DNA of 64,000 bases from Pseudorhodoplanes sp. (lineage in GTDB: Bacteria; Pseudomonadota; Alphaproteobacteria; Rhizobiales; Xanthobacteraceae). Below the pieces are notes generated by a model. It worked only from the letters and a program-made list of their open reading frames with translations. It was not told where the DNA came from and did not search any database. Made by a program: the position numbers and the translations under genes. Location of the stretch: NCBI GenBank assembly GCA_019187085.1, contig JABARS010000006.1, positions 10,894 through 74,893 on the forward strand. Reading direction: 5' to 3'. How positions within the stretch are numbered: the first letter of the stretch is position 1; every line of letters starts with the position of its first letter. Of this stretch, positions 17,040 to 25,849 are shown piece by piece.

Positions 17040-18120
17040 GACGTTTTGACGACGTTCCGACCGTTACCCAGCCGTTGTCCTCCATGCTGCGATAGAGCGC
17101 ATGAATGATCGAGAGGCTTTTCGTCCCTTCGGTTGCGTTGACGGGCGGTTCGATTTCACCGCGCTTCAGGGCATCAACCACATCCTGCAGCAAAGGTGCA
17201 TGACCGAGACCATAGGAGGTCGGGATGACTTGAGAATGGTCAAGCTGCGCGGTTTCATCAGCGGCTTCGGGCACCGTGAACTTCCAGAACAATATCTCAT
17301 TGAGGGCCCAACCGCCGACCACGACCGACCCGCCCTCCCCGAGCACCGAGAGGCTCGCCTCGATGTCATCCGGTCTTGCGGCCGTCGTTGCCTCGATCAC
17401 TCCGGATGCACCATTCGCAAATCGCAAAATAGCGACAGTCGTATCATCGACTTCAATATCATTGATGCGCGCCGTGCCGTGCGCACAAACCGCCTTAACA
17501 GGCCCCATAATCCATTGCAGGGCATCGATGTGGTGAATCGCCTGATTGGTGATTACTCCACCGTCCGAGAGGAACTTTCCGCGCCAGGCATCACTGGAAT
17601 AGTAGTTCATATCGCGGGCCCAGCGCACCCGAACCGTTCCAAGAACAAGCTTCCCGAAACGCCCGCGATCCATCATCGCCTTGAGCGCGCGCATGGCAGG
17701 ATTGTAGCGGTTCTGCTTGACGACACCGAACATCAATCCCTTGTCGCGAGCGAGCTTTCCAAGCTCCTCCGCCTGTTCAGGGCGCATCGTGATCGGCTTC
17801 TCGACGATAACATGTTTGCCCGCGACAAGCGCTGCACGAGCGTTCTCGAAATGACTGCCGGACGGCGTCCCGAAGGTGACGCAGTCAATATCCTTCGCTT
17901 CACGAAGCATGGTTTCCAGATCCGTCCACGCTCGAGCGTTCGATTTTCTGGAAAATTCGTCAGCACGCGACCTTTCGATATCGCACACATGGCCGAGCCT
18001 GGCGCCCGAAATCTCTCCGCGGGTAAAGATCTCGAGATAACGAGCAGCAACGCGGCCGCACCCGACATGCGCAAAAATAAGATCCGATTTTGCAACCATA
18101 CTCGACCTAATGCGCGGCAA
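17023..18120 (-). CDS. Gfo/Idh/MocA-family sugar oxidoreductase
   Basis: 365 residues. The Rossmann start is LIFAHVGCGRVAARYLEIF (about 13-31), then FGTPSGSHFENARAALVAGKHVIVEKPITM with the catalytic EKP lysine, and GGVITNQAIHHIDALQWIMGP, the family's substrate-domain motif. It probably oxidises or reduces a nucleotide sugar at a secondary hydroxyl. It is distinct from WlbA at 2.6 kb and lacks that subgroup's wording. It overlaps the ABC transporter gene by 14 bp and the GNAT gene by 17 bp. A start at the internal Met (MVAKSDL, residue 8) is also possible. Confidence 0.82.
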   Translation of the reverse strand: MPRIRSSMVAKSDLIFAHVGCGRVAARYLEIFTRGEISGARLGHVCDIERSRADEFSRKSNARAWTDLETMLREAKDIDCVTFGTPSGSHFENARAALVAGKHVIVEKPITMRPEQAEELGKLARDKGLMFGVVKQNRYNPAMRALKAMMDRGRFGKLVLGTVRVRWARDMNYYSSDAWRGKFLSDGGVITNQAIHHIDALQWIMGPVKAVCAHGTARINDIEVDDTTVAILRFANGASGVIEATTAARPDDIEASLSVLGEGGSVVVGGWALNEILFWKFTVPEAADETAQLDHSQVIPTSYGLGHAPLLQDVVDALKRGEIEPPVNATEGTKSLSIIHALYRSMEDNGWVTVGTSSKRLGIGG

Positions 18121-20014
18121 TGGCCGACTGCGTCAACTCGACCGCCGCCTGGCCGAGTTGAAGTTCAACGATCTGGCGGTACCAGGGAGCATTTCTGACA
18201 AGCTCCTCGTGAGTTCCGGAACCGAGGACGCGTCCCTTATCCAATACGATAATCTGGTCTGCGTGCCGCACAGTCGACAACCGGTGCGCAACAATAATTA
18301 CCGTTGTCGAACGCGCTGACTGTAGCTCTGCAAGTGCCTGCTGCACGGCAAGTTCGGACTCAGCGTCCAGTGCACTTGTCGGTTCGTCGAGAAGAAGAAT
18401 CGACGCTTTTCGCACCAGAGCCCGCGCCATGGCGAGCCGCTGTCGCTGCCCGCCCGAAAGAAACACCCCCCGTTCGCCGACGATGGTGTCGAACTCCTCC
18501 GGAAGCCTCAGGATGAAATCGTATGCATGCGCAGCCTTTGCGGCCGCAATGATCGCATCAACGTCGGCATCAGGGTTACCGTATTTCAGGTTTTCCATCA
18601 CTGTGCCGTCAATGACGAGGGCATCTTGCAGCACAAGCGCGACCTGGCTGCGCAGATTGGAAAGACGAAACTCCTCAGCCGGAACACCGTCAAAAAGGAT
18701 TTTGCCGCCGCTCGGGCGGCGCAACCTTGGAATCAAGTCAATCAAGGTCGACTTCCCTGCCCCAGAGGGACCGACTAGAGCAACCGTCGAGCCAGCCGCG
18801 ATATTAAATGACACTTCGTGCAGCGCCGGGATGTTCGACGTCTCCCGCAGATCGTAGCTGAACGATACGGACTCAAATGTGATGCTGCGCAACAGCGAAT
18901 CGAACGACCTGGTGCCGCCGTCCGGTTCTCGCGCGCGAGCCGCCTCCAGGTTGACGCGGTCAACTGAATACAATGCCGAAAGATTTGCACTAATGTGCTG
19001 AAGGCCTTGAGCAAGTTCTTGAAACACCGGCATCAGGCGGAGGATCGCAACAAGAAATACCGCCAGCGCGGCAAGCGGCATCCCGATAATCTCGGTGGCC
19101 GCATAAACAACAGCAAGACTGCCGATAACAACAGAGCCTTCAATCAGAGCATTGAGGCGCGCCGCTTGCACATTGATTCCGACATTCATGCGCCGAAGGC
19201 CCGCATTTCGTGAAGCGAAATTCGCTGCTTCCAAATCGCCCGTTTGCGCGATCTTCATCAAATTCAGCAGGCCGAATCGTTCCGTTGCATACCGGGTCAG
19301 GGAATCATTGACCTCCGCGATCCGGCGTGCCGTTGCGATCGACAAGCGCGCCGATCTACGTATGAAAACCGCCGCCAGAACACCCAGAACAAAAAGACTT
19401 GCGAGCGTTGCCTGCCATGAAATAATACATAGAAGCGCCACATAAAAGCTTATGCGAAAACTGCATATTATAATATTTTGAACTGCTGTTGCCAGCGTTC
19501 CAGACCGCTTTGCTTCCGTCAGGATCGCATTGATAAGGGTACCAGAGCGTAATCGCTCAGCGTAATCGACGCTGGCGCGCGTAAAAAGCAGAAACGTCCG
19601 ATTGGCAATTGTCTCTACGGCCCGGTAATTTAATGATGCGCGGTAGGACGACAGTCCATACGTAAGAATTTGCCTGACAATGATCAGACTGGCGCATGCG
19701 ACCATCAGCCAGCCAAACGTAAATGGAATTCCAAGGTTAACGAAGGAACCGCTGACAGCCCTGAAGATCGTCGACCGCTCGGCCGATACTGCGGCATCGC
19801 CGCCGGATTGCATAAGATCGATGATTGGATAAATCAACGCAACTCCAGCACCCTCGGTTATCGTTATCAGCATAGACACAACAAGCACGACAACAAAGGC
19901 TGACACCGGATATCCGACGAAAGCCGGCCCGTATCGCAGCCGCTCGCGCCAATCCAGGTCCATGAGCGGACGCGTGCGACCGAGCAACGGATCCTCAGAA
20001 ATCGGGTTTGTCAC
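18107..20014 (-). CDS. ABC transporter, fused membrane and ATPase domains (PglK/MsbA-like flippase)
   Basis: 635 residues: an exporter-type membrane domain with about six hydrophobic segments (roughly 35-345) and an ATPase domain with Walker A GPSGAGKST (415-423), signature LSGGQRQR and Walker B ILLLDEPTSALD. Half-transporters of this kind act as dimers and flip lipid-linked oligosaccharides (PglK) or lipid A precursors (MsbA). No Wzx or Wzy homologue is visible in the window, so this is the best candidate for moving the nonulosonic-acid glycan across the membrane. A second exporter of this family starts at 63.9 kb, which may be the housekeeping MsbA. Confidence 0.87.
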   Translation of the reverse strand: MTNPISEDPLLGRTRPLMDLDWRERLRYGPAFVGYPVSAFVVVLVVSMLITITEGAGVALIYPIIDLMQSGGDAAVSAERSTIFRAVSGSFVNLGIPFTFGWLMVACASLIIVRQILTYGLSSYRASLNYRAVETIANRTFLLFTRASVDYAERLRSGTLINAILTEAKRSGTLATAVQNIIICSFRISFYVALLCIISWQATLASLFVLGVLAAVFIRRSARLSIATARRIAEVNDSLTRYATERFGLLNLMKIAQTGDLEAANFASRNAGLRRMNVGINVQAARLNALIEGSVVIGSLAVVYAATEIIGMPLAALAVFLVAILRLMPVFQELAQGLQHISANLSALYSVDRVNLEAARAREPDGGTRSFDSLLRSITFESVSFSYDLRETSNIPALHEVSFNIAAGSTVALVGPSGAGKSTLIDLIPRLRRPSGGKILFDGVPAEEFRLSNLRSQVALVLQDALVIDGTVMENLKYGNPDADVDAIIAAAKAAHAYDFILRLPEEFDTIVGERGVFLSGGQRQRLAMARALVRKASILLLDEPTSALDAESELAVQQALAELQSARSTTVIIVAHRLSTVRHADQIIVLDKGRVLGSGTHEELVRNAPWYRQIVELQLGQAAVELTQSAIAAH

Positions 20015-20653
20015 TTGCCTGATTCAACCTGCAAAAGCCGCCGTCTGCGATTTCCAAAACATCGAGGGCATCGCGAAGCACGTCTCTCTGTCCGTGCCTT
20101 AACATTAAAGATGCCCAAATTCGTTCATAACCGAAAACAAGCCCGCGCCGCTTCGGGACGCTTCCCGTTCGACATGAAGTTTGCATCATCGAGCAACGCT
20201 AACCCAAGGGATGGTCGCCCATTCCGCTGGCGGTATTACTGTCGGGGCGAACGCTGCGAGGCGAAAGATCGAACAGGATATATCCTTGAGCATACCGAAG
20301 CTTGCCAATATCATAAAAGAGGCTCTGCTTGTCATAAAGTTCGGCCGTTGATGCGTCACTACCGACAAAGATTGGCTTCGTTCGTTGTTCGCAACAATAT
20401 CTACAAACAGATCGCCGGGCAACAATTCGTCGGGCCATGCGATCATATCTGACTCTTTTGAGAGAAATCCGATCGCTTTCTGATGCTCCATGCGCGTACT
20501 ACCGCGCAACACTATGGAATGATCACCAGAGTGCGCAGTCGCGCGGTCATCAAAGCTTTCACGCAATTCCACCATCAGCCGGCGCGTGGCCAGCGACTGA
20601 CAGCACCAATGCGCCAGTAGTAGGAATGGCGCTGCCAATCTTCTCAAACTCAT
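20015..20653 (-). pseudogene. Decayed FkbM-family methyltransferase
   Basis: The reading frame opens at 20653 with an ATGA overlap to the upstream gene and reads like FkbM: HQKAIGFLSKESDMIAWPDE, then LLPGDLFVDIVANNE, equivalent to the KEPETxxWID and GDVFxDIGAN motifs. Right after this (about 20380) the homology moves to another frame, which continues AELYDKQSLFYDIGKLRYAQ to 20199, matching the AEVYAFEP/LNY segment. No frame supports a full catalytic domain, motif I Gly is already Val, and the 3' part is missing before the ABC gene. I read it as a frameshifted, shortened remnant. Confidence 0.6.
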
Positions 20654-21432
20654 GCGACGCGACCGCGCGCCGATTCTCTTTGGCTGGCGTCTGTGATGGA
20701 CTCATGCGCCGGCACATTGCGATTGATACTCAGGAGATTCGGTTCTCGTCTTAATAGATCTTCAATTTGGATCAGCTCGATATTTGGCCACGAGCTTTGA
20801 AGCCGTGAAACGATCTCGCGCACGAAATCGAGATCCTCCTGATAATCGACAGTAAACCGCAGGTGGTTGTCGCAAGGCTTCGCGTTGAGCAAATTCACGC
20901 AACGGAACCGCTCTGGTTGCGTAAAGATATAGACAAGAACGTGCTGTCGATCGAACATGTCCGTCGCCTCGGCGTTCGCTATGTCAAGCGCGTTGCGCGA
21001 CACGAATTCGACATCGAACCCGTACGGCCAACTCCGCGGGCGGCAGTTGGACGCATAGTCGCAACCGGCCTCCGATCGAAAGGCGGCAAGCACGCGTCCG
21101 ACAACAGAAGGATCAATCAGTGGACAGTCGCCGGTGACCCGCCCAATCACATCCAGATTGAAGGCGCTGGCTGCACCAGCGAATCGCGCAAGCACGTCTT
21201 GTTCCGGTCCCCGCCACAACTCGACACCCTCAAGCGAACGGACGACGACTTCAATAGCGTCGTCAAGCGCGCTGTCACTCGTGGCAACAATGAGCCGATC
21301 GACATCGGAAACTAACCTGAGCCTTTCGATCTGACGCACCAAAAGAGGCTTGCCGACGACATCTGCCAGCGCCTTTCCGCACAGACGCGTTGATCCCATC
21401 CGCGCCTGGATGACAATGCCAGTCCGCGACAT
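20650..21432 (-). CDS. Cytidylyltransferase family protein, SpsF-like
   Basis: From ATG 21432 (MSRTGIVIQARMGSTRLCGK) this has 260 residues. The first lines carry the IQARMGSTRLPGK-type nucleotide-binding loop of SpsF, and GPEQDVLARF, GRVTGDCPLIDP and HLRFTVDYQEDLDF follow. SpsF proteins are relatives of CMP-sugar synthetases and are linked to nucleotide activation of amino sugars in spore coat, flagellin and capsule loci. An upstream ATG at 21486 lies inside the broken oxygenase gene and is less likely. It overlaps the FkbM remnant by four bases. Confidence 0.82.
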   Translation of the reverse strand: MSRTGIVIQARMGSTRLCGKALADVVGKPLLVRQIERLRLVSDVDRLIVATSDSALDDAIEVVVRSLEGVELWRGPEQDVLARFAGAASAFNLDVIGRVTGDCPLIDPSVVGRVLAAFRSEAGCDYASNCRPRSWPYGFDVEFVSRNALDIANAEATDMFDRQHVLVYIFTQPERFRCVNLLNAKPCDNHLRFTVDYQEDLDFVREIVSRLQSSWPNIELIQIEDLLRREPNLLSINRNVPAHESITDASQRESARGRVA

Positions 21433-21901
21433 TAGCGCCCTGTGCCCTTGAGGTCCGCAGATGACGACGTCTCGCGATGCTTGCACCAGGCGTGTAGCCT
21501 GCGGATCGGGCGCGATTCCGCTTCAATTGGATCGATAAGCACATTGAAATTGAACGAAAGACGCATGCGATCCGGGCCACATTCCACAGGCGAAACCCCG
21601 TGGAAAGAGCTGGCCGATTTCACAAAACCGCACAGCCGATTCGGTCGGAATTCGCTACGAAAAACGATGTCAACCGCGTCGAAATCAAGATTGTGGTTCA
21701 TCCAGTTTCGTTCTTGCCTTGGGTCCTTCGGGCGGTACAGGTCTGTAACGACTATCTCGCGTGCTCGTCTGCGCCACCTGCGCAACCCAGAAATCCCGCG
21801 AGCCGGCGCAGGGGCGGCCCCAGGAACGTCCGCAAATCCTGAATGAACTCGTCTGAGTCGAAAAAACTTATAAAGTCCCTCCACGCTTTGTTCTTCGCTT
21901 C
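21432..21901 (-). pseudogene. Broken 2OG-Fe(II) oxygenase
   Basis: Two frames together spell an oxygenase. Directly after the asnB stop, in asnB's own frame and without a start codon, comes AWRDFISFFDSDEFIQDLRT then FLGPPLRRLAGFLGC, typical of the N-terminal part of sugar-locus 2OG oxygenases. From about 21780 the other frame continues EIVVTDLYRPKDP, RPNRLCGFVKSASSFHGVSP and RMRLSFNFNVLI, the C-terminal half with the iron His (SFHG) and the 2-oxoglutarate Arg. The HxD iron motif and the N-terminus are missing, so this is probably a truncated, frameshifted gene. An ORF of 150 residues (21432-21884) exists in the second frame. Confidence 0.6.
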
Positions 21902-23737
21902 CTAGGCTATACGTCTATCTTGCTGGGATGTGCGGAAGAAGCACTGGAACATGAATTCCATTGCTACGTATTTCCAGATGAAGAAGGAATTTCCGAGACT
22001 GGGCTCGGTGGCATAGTCTTTGTAAGCTTTTCGCAATGCCGGCAGATCGATGATGCCGTTCGAGACCAACATGGCGCCGGAATCAAGCATATCCTCAACC
22101 TGTCTCCGCAAATTACTCTTCATCCATTCTCGCTGCGGCGTTGCCACATACAATTTTGGCTGAGACAGAAATTCACTTGGCAGCAGCGCTGCCGCCATCC
22201 GACGCAAGACCGACTTTGTGAATCCCCCTGCAAAGAGCGGTTTCCAGCCGAGCGCCGCCATGCGCTCGATCAGGATGTGGTCGAGGAACGGTACTCGGAT
22301 CTCTATCCCCGATGCCATGTAACAGCGGTCTTGCCATCGCAGCAGTTTTGGCAGTTTCAGATATGCAAGATCTGCCCACATTGTCGCACGTACTGCGTCG
22401 CCGTCTTGCATAGGTGGGTCAGACAATTTTTCAGTCCTCGAAAAGCTGTTGGTCAGAAATGAACGCGCCAGCGATGTGCCGTCCGGAGCACGAAGTCTTC
22501 CTTCAACCGGAGCCTGAACAAGTTGCGCCGCCGAACCGCGCCACTCGACCGGATCGCGTCTCGCGAAGTCCTGAAACAGCGCCTCAGCCTCATTTTCTTG
22601 ACCGGCGCGCCAGGTCGCCTTGATCGCCTCCTCAGCATAATACTTGTATCCGCCGAAGACTTCATCGGCGCCTTCTCCGGCCAACAGAACCTTGTACCCT
22701 GCTGCACGGGCCGTTTGCCCGTTTCGCCAGTGCCCATAAATAGCGACGCCGCCAAGCGGAGATTCCAAAGCTCGCGTAGCAGATGGAAAGTCCCGCCACA
22801 TCTCATTTGCATCGATGGCGGTAGTCGACCATTCTTTGTTGTCGCCAATCAATGCTTTGAGACGTGCTGCCTCATCGTATGGAGTCCCCGGAAAGCTGAA
22901 GGTAAATCCGTGCAGCGTAGTGCCACCACTTGCGGCAAGCGCGCGCAAAACGCCGCTGTCTATGCCCGAAGAAAGATTGATGCCGACGGGAACATCGCTC
23001 AAGAGATGACTCGTCAGCGACTCGCGCAACCATGATTCGATCTCAACCGCTGATATGGATCGTGTTTCACGCAGCGGTGGTGACCAATAGCGCTTCAGTC
23101 TCAACTCTCCCGATCGCAGCACCGCAAAATGTGCCGCAGGTATCTGGTCAATACCTGAGAAGAATGTCGCGGCGCTGGTTTCGAGCTGCCCGTCCGCAAG
23201 CCAGGAATGAACTGCCGGCAGGTACGGCAGAAGCGGAACACCGAGAGCACCAAGCGCCGCTGCGTTCGAAGCAAAATAGAAGCTGCTTGCATGGTTGGCA
23301 ATCAAGAGAGGCTTGATAGAGAAGCGATCTACCGCAAGGATAAGCTTCGCCTCGGACTTGTCCCAGAGTGCAAACGCAAACATGCCCTGGAGGTGCGATA
23401 GAAAATCCTCTCCGAATCGCCAATAGGCGGCCAGAATCGCTTCCGTATCGCTGTGATCGGTCGTCCAGGGATAATCGCCGATCGCAGCGCGCAATTGCGG
23501 CGCGTTATAGATTTCTCCGTTGAAGACAATCGCCAATTGCCTGCCGAGCCCATACATCGGCTGATTTGCATGGTCATCAAGGTCGATAATTGAAAGACGG
23601 GTATGCCCCAGCAAGACCTTGTCTTGGATCCTGGCGAAGCTTGCGCCATCAGGCCCGCGGGCCGCGATCGCCTCGAGTGCGGCCAAAGCCGCATTGTCGT
23701 CAACGGCTTTTCCGCAAACACCAAAAATGCCGCACAT
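21902..23737 (-). CDS. asnB: Glutamine-dependent asparagine-synthetase-like amidotransferase (AsnB)
   Basis: 611 residues. The N-terminal class-II glutaminase domain starts MCGIFGVCG with catalytic Cys2, then ARGPDGAS, LGHTRLSIIDL and FNGEIYN. The synthetase domain has VGINLSSGIDSGVLRAL with the SGGxDS-type loop, GEGADEVFGGYKYY and PFLDHILIE. In glycan loci such enzymes (for example WbpS) convert sugar carboxylates to amides; true asparagine synthesis is the alternative. It is one of three members of this superfamily in the window. It follows the divergent cytidylyltransferase by 6 bp and precedes the broken oxygenase. Confidence 0.85.
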   Translation of the reverse strand: MCGIFGVCGKAVDDNAALAALEAIAARGPDGASFARIQDKVLLGHTRLSIIDLDDHANQPMYGLGRQLAIVFNGEIYNAPQLRAAIGDYPWTTDHSDTEAILAAYWRFGEDFLSHLQGMFAFALWDKSEAKLILAVDRFSIKPLLIANHASSFYFASNAAALGALGVPLLPYLPAVHSWLADGQLETSAATFFSGIDQIPAAHFAVLRSGELRLKRYWSPPLRETRSISAVEIESWLRESLTSHLLSDVPVGINLSSGIDSGVLRALAASGGTTLHGFTFSFPGTPYDEAARLKALIGDNKEWSTTAIDANEMWRDFPSATRALESPLGGVAIYGHWRNGQTARAAGYKVLLAGEGADEVFGGYKYYAEEAIKATWRAGQENEAEALFQDFARRDPVEWRGSAAQLVQAPVEGRLRAPDGTSLARSFLTNSFSRTEKLSDPPMQDGDAVRATMWADLAYLKLPKLLRWQDRCYMASGIEIRVPFLDHILIERMAALGWKPLFAGGFTKSVLRRMAAALLPSEFLSQPKLYVATPQREWMKSNLRRQVEDMLDSGAMLVSNGIIDLPALRKAYKDYATEPSLGNSFFIWKYVAMEFMFQCFFRTSQQDRRIA

Positions 23738-23743
23738 TCTCGG

Positions 23744-24433
23744 TCAGCTTCTGATCAAGATGTCGTAAAACTTGCGCGCCATATCGACGCCTTCCGCACC
23801 ATGGATATCAATCAAGGCCCATTGTTCCTCGATCACAACGAAGCCGACATCATGACCAATCGCGTTATCCTCGGCGATTGTTTTGGGCCTGGTTAGCAAG
23901 CAAAGTCCCGCAACCTCACGAAAAAAATTGCGACCCATCGGCGTTGTCATGCGGTGCAAATTCCCGCGTCCGTCTTCAGTCCACAAATTCCCGTATTCGC
24001 GCACCACCGAAACAACCGTGTCGAGGGCAGGATCGCGATCGAACATTTCCAGGGCATTTGCGATAAGCCCTTTCGGCCGGAACGGATGACTCGGCTCAAG
24101 AATGAGGACCGCGCCAAAGTTTTTGCCGCTATTCTTCTGGGCCCAACTCAGGGCAACTCGCAAGGTCGTAAAGTAATTTCCTTGCAGTTCATCCTCGCCG
24201 CGCGCCTTCACAGACCAGCCGAACCTTCTGGTCTCGATATGAGAGGCGATGCGTTCGTCATCGGTCGTGACGCAGAGCATTACATCGTCATTATCTCGTA
24301 GGCTCTCTGCATCGGAAAGCGTCAAGTCAATCAACCGACTCGAACCAACCTCTTGCAAAAAAAGAGGTTCCGCCTCGTGAGCGGACTTGACCGGCACGAT
24401 CACCAGCAATGGAAAGGCGCTTTTGGCTGTCAC
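23744..24433 (-). CDS. Divergent cytidylyltransferase-like protein
   Basis: 229 residues from GTG 24433, which overlaps the preceding gene's TGA (GTGA). The fold resembles the CMP-sugar synthetase family: LLVIVPVKSAHEAEPLFLQE at the start, VLILEPSHPFRPKGLI (compare the LLQPTSPLR motif of NeuA) and DIHGAEGVDMARKF at the end, comparable to the DID...D motif. The CTP loop ARGGSKRLPGKN is replaced by KSAHEAEPLF, so it may be inactive in CMP transfer, act on another donor, or partner the canonical copy just upstream. Confidence 0.68.
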   Translation of the reverse strand: MTAKSAFPLLVIVPVKSAHEAEPLFLQEVGSSRLIDLTLSDAESLRDNDDVMLCVTTDDERIASHIETRRFGWSVKARGEDELQGNYFTTLRVALSWAQKNSGKNFGAVLILEPSHPFRPKGLIANALEMFDRDPALDTVVSVVREYGNLWTEDGRGNLHRMTTPMGRNFFREVAGLCLLTRPKTIAEDNAIGHDVGFVVIEEQWALIDIHGAEGVDMARKFYDILIRS

Positions 24434-25149
24434 TCAGGAACGCCCCACTTTTCGATCACCTGTTCCGCCAACCAATGGTCGAAGGCTGTGTGAATATCGA
24501 TCCCAGTCCGAAAGTCATTGTTGATGATCAACTCGACGCGGTCACCGATGCGCCGCCCCGCACGGACCAAAGAAGCACGTGAGGCGCAAGCAAGGCCGGT
24601 GTCTTCCCGATAGAGCAGCCTTCGATGCGGATTTTGCCGGCTCATGTAGGAGGCCATTTCGGGCAGAACCCGCCGCCACGACGTCCCATTTCCCTCACGC
24701 ACCCAAAAATTCTTCTTGGTTTCGTTGGCGGAAAAGGCGCTTTCGATATCCGGGTTCGCTCGCAATGCCTCGACGGCGCTCCTGATCCAGGACGGAGAGC
24801 GAAAGATGTCGGTGGGCTGAAGAAATACTGCTATTGAATAATGGTATCCAAAAGCCTGCTCGACGGAGATCAGTGCATGCGTTAGCACCGGCTCGGTCAG
24901 CGCCGAGTCCGTCGACAATTCAGCCGGGCGCATAAATGGCACCAGGCCGCCATAAGCCCGCGCAACCGAGGCTATTTCCTCGGAATCAGTCGAAATAACG
25001 ATATCGTCGCAAACCCCAGATTTTCTGGCCGCCTCGATAGAATATGCAATCAGCGGCTTTCCCGACAAAGGTTTCACGTTCTTGCCGGGCAGCCCCTTTG
25101 ACCCGCCGCGTGCCGGGATAATGCAAATGACGTCATGCGTTTCAGTCAT
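24430..25149 (-). CDS. Acylneuraminate cytidylyltransferase (CMP-nonulosonate synthetase)
   Basis: 239 residues with the canonical CTP-binding loop IIPARGGSKGLPGKNVKPL (residues 9-27), IVISTDSEEIASVARAYG, FLQPTDIFRSPSWI and the C-terminal DFRTGIDIHTAFDHWLAE. It activates a nonulosonic acid with CMP before glycosyl transfer. Of four cytidylyltransferase-family genes in the window, this and the one at 32.3 kb have intact loops, fitting one for the Pse-type and one for the Leg-type product. Which is which cannot be decided by eye. It lies 2 bp after the GT2 gene. Confidence 0.87.
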   Translation of the reverse strand: MTETHDVICIIPARGGSKGLPGKNVKPLSGKPLIAYSIEAARKSGVCDDIVISTDSEEIASVARAYGGLVPFMRPAELSTDSALTEPVLTHALISVEQAFGYHYSIAVFLQPTDIFRSPSWIRSAVEALRANPDIESAFSANETKKNFWVREGNGTSWRRVLPEMASYMSRQNPHRRLLYREDTGLACASRASLVRAGRRIGDRVELIINNDFRTGIDIHTAFDHWLAEQVIEKWGVPE

Positions 25150-25151
25150 GA

Positions 25152-25847
25152 TCAGCCCATGGGACTTGTCTTGCCATTATTGCGGCTGTGCAGTGTTTCA
25201 ATCATGCGTACCACACGTTCCGCGCGCGCTTCATTGCGGCCCTGATGAATGCCATGGAAGTGATACACGCGCGCATTGGGCTCATATCTCAGCACGAAGC
25301 CCAGACCGATCATGCGCTGCCCCCATTCACGGTCCTCCTGACCTTCTATGCGCTCATCGAACGGGTGCGCTTCCCAGATATCGCGAGGTACCGCCGCATT
25401 CGCATTGTGGAAGAATGCATCTTTTGTCTGTCGCAGTCGCTCATCGCGGAAGGTAAGCCATAAATCGCGCTTGTCGAATGCCTCACTGTCAGGGAGCGGC
25501 TCCTGACGTCCATAAACACCCGCCGTCCCTGCTTCGATCTGAAGTGCAGCCACCAAGTAGTCCGCCCATAATTCATTCATCGGTACGCAATGAGCGGACA
25601 ATATCGCTATGTATCGACGAGATGCCGCCGACGCGCCGATATTGATTGCCCGGCCGTATGAAAATTCGTTCTTCCCGATCGTAACAACGCGTGCGCCCAT
25701 CGAACGTGCTATTGCAGCCGTGCCATCGGTTGATTCGTTATCGACCACAATCGGCTCGATTTGCTTCATGCGCTGGTTTGCAAGCGCAAAGAGCGTACGC
25801 CCGATCCAGCGGGCCTCATTTTTGCTTCTCAGGATGACCGAAAGCAT
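25152..25847 (-). CDS. Glycosyltransferase family 2
   Basis: 231 residues of GT-A fold: LSVILRSKNEARWIGRTLFAL at the start, EPIVVDNESTDGTAAIARSMGA (the donor-binding VDNxSTDGT), ILSAHCVPMNE in place of the DxD region, and EGQEDREWGQRMIGLGF with the ED catalytic motif. It resembles RfbF-like rhamnosyltransferases in length and wording. It likely adds one sugar of the repeat unit. It lies 2 bp from each neighbour, the cytidylyltransferase and a methyltransferase. Confidence 0.85.
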   Translation of the reverse strand: MLSVILRSKNEARWIGRTLFALANQRMKQIEPIVVDNESTDGTAAIARSMGARVVTIGKNEFSYGRAINIGASAASRRYIAILSAHCVPMNELWADYLVAALQIEAGTAGVYGRQEPLPDSEAFDKRDLWLTFRDERLRQTKDAFFHNANAAVPRDIWEAHPFDERIEGQEDREWGQRMIGLGFVLRYEPNARVYHFHGIHQGRNEARAERVVRMIETLHSRNNGKTSPMG

Positions 25848-25849
25848 GG

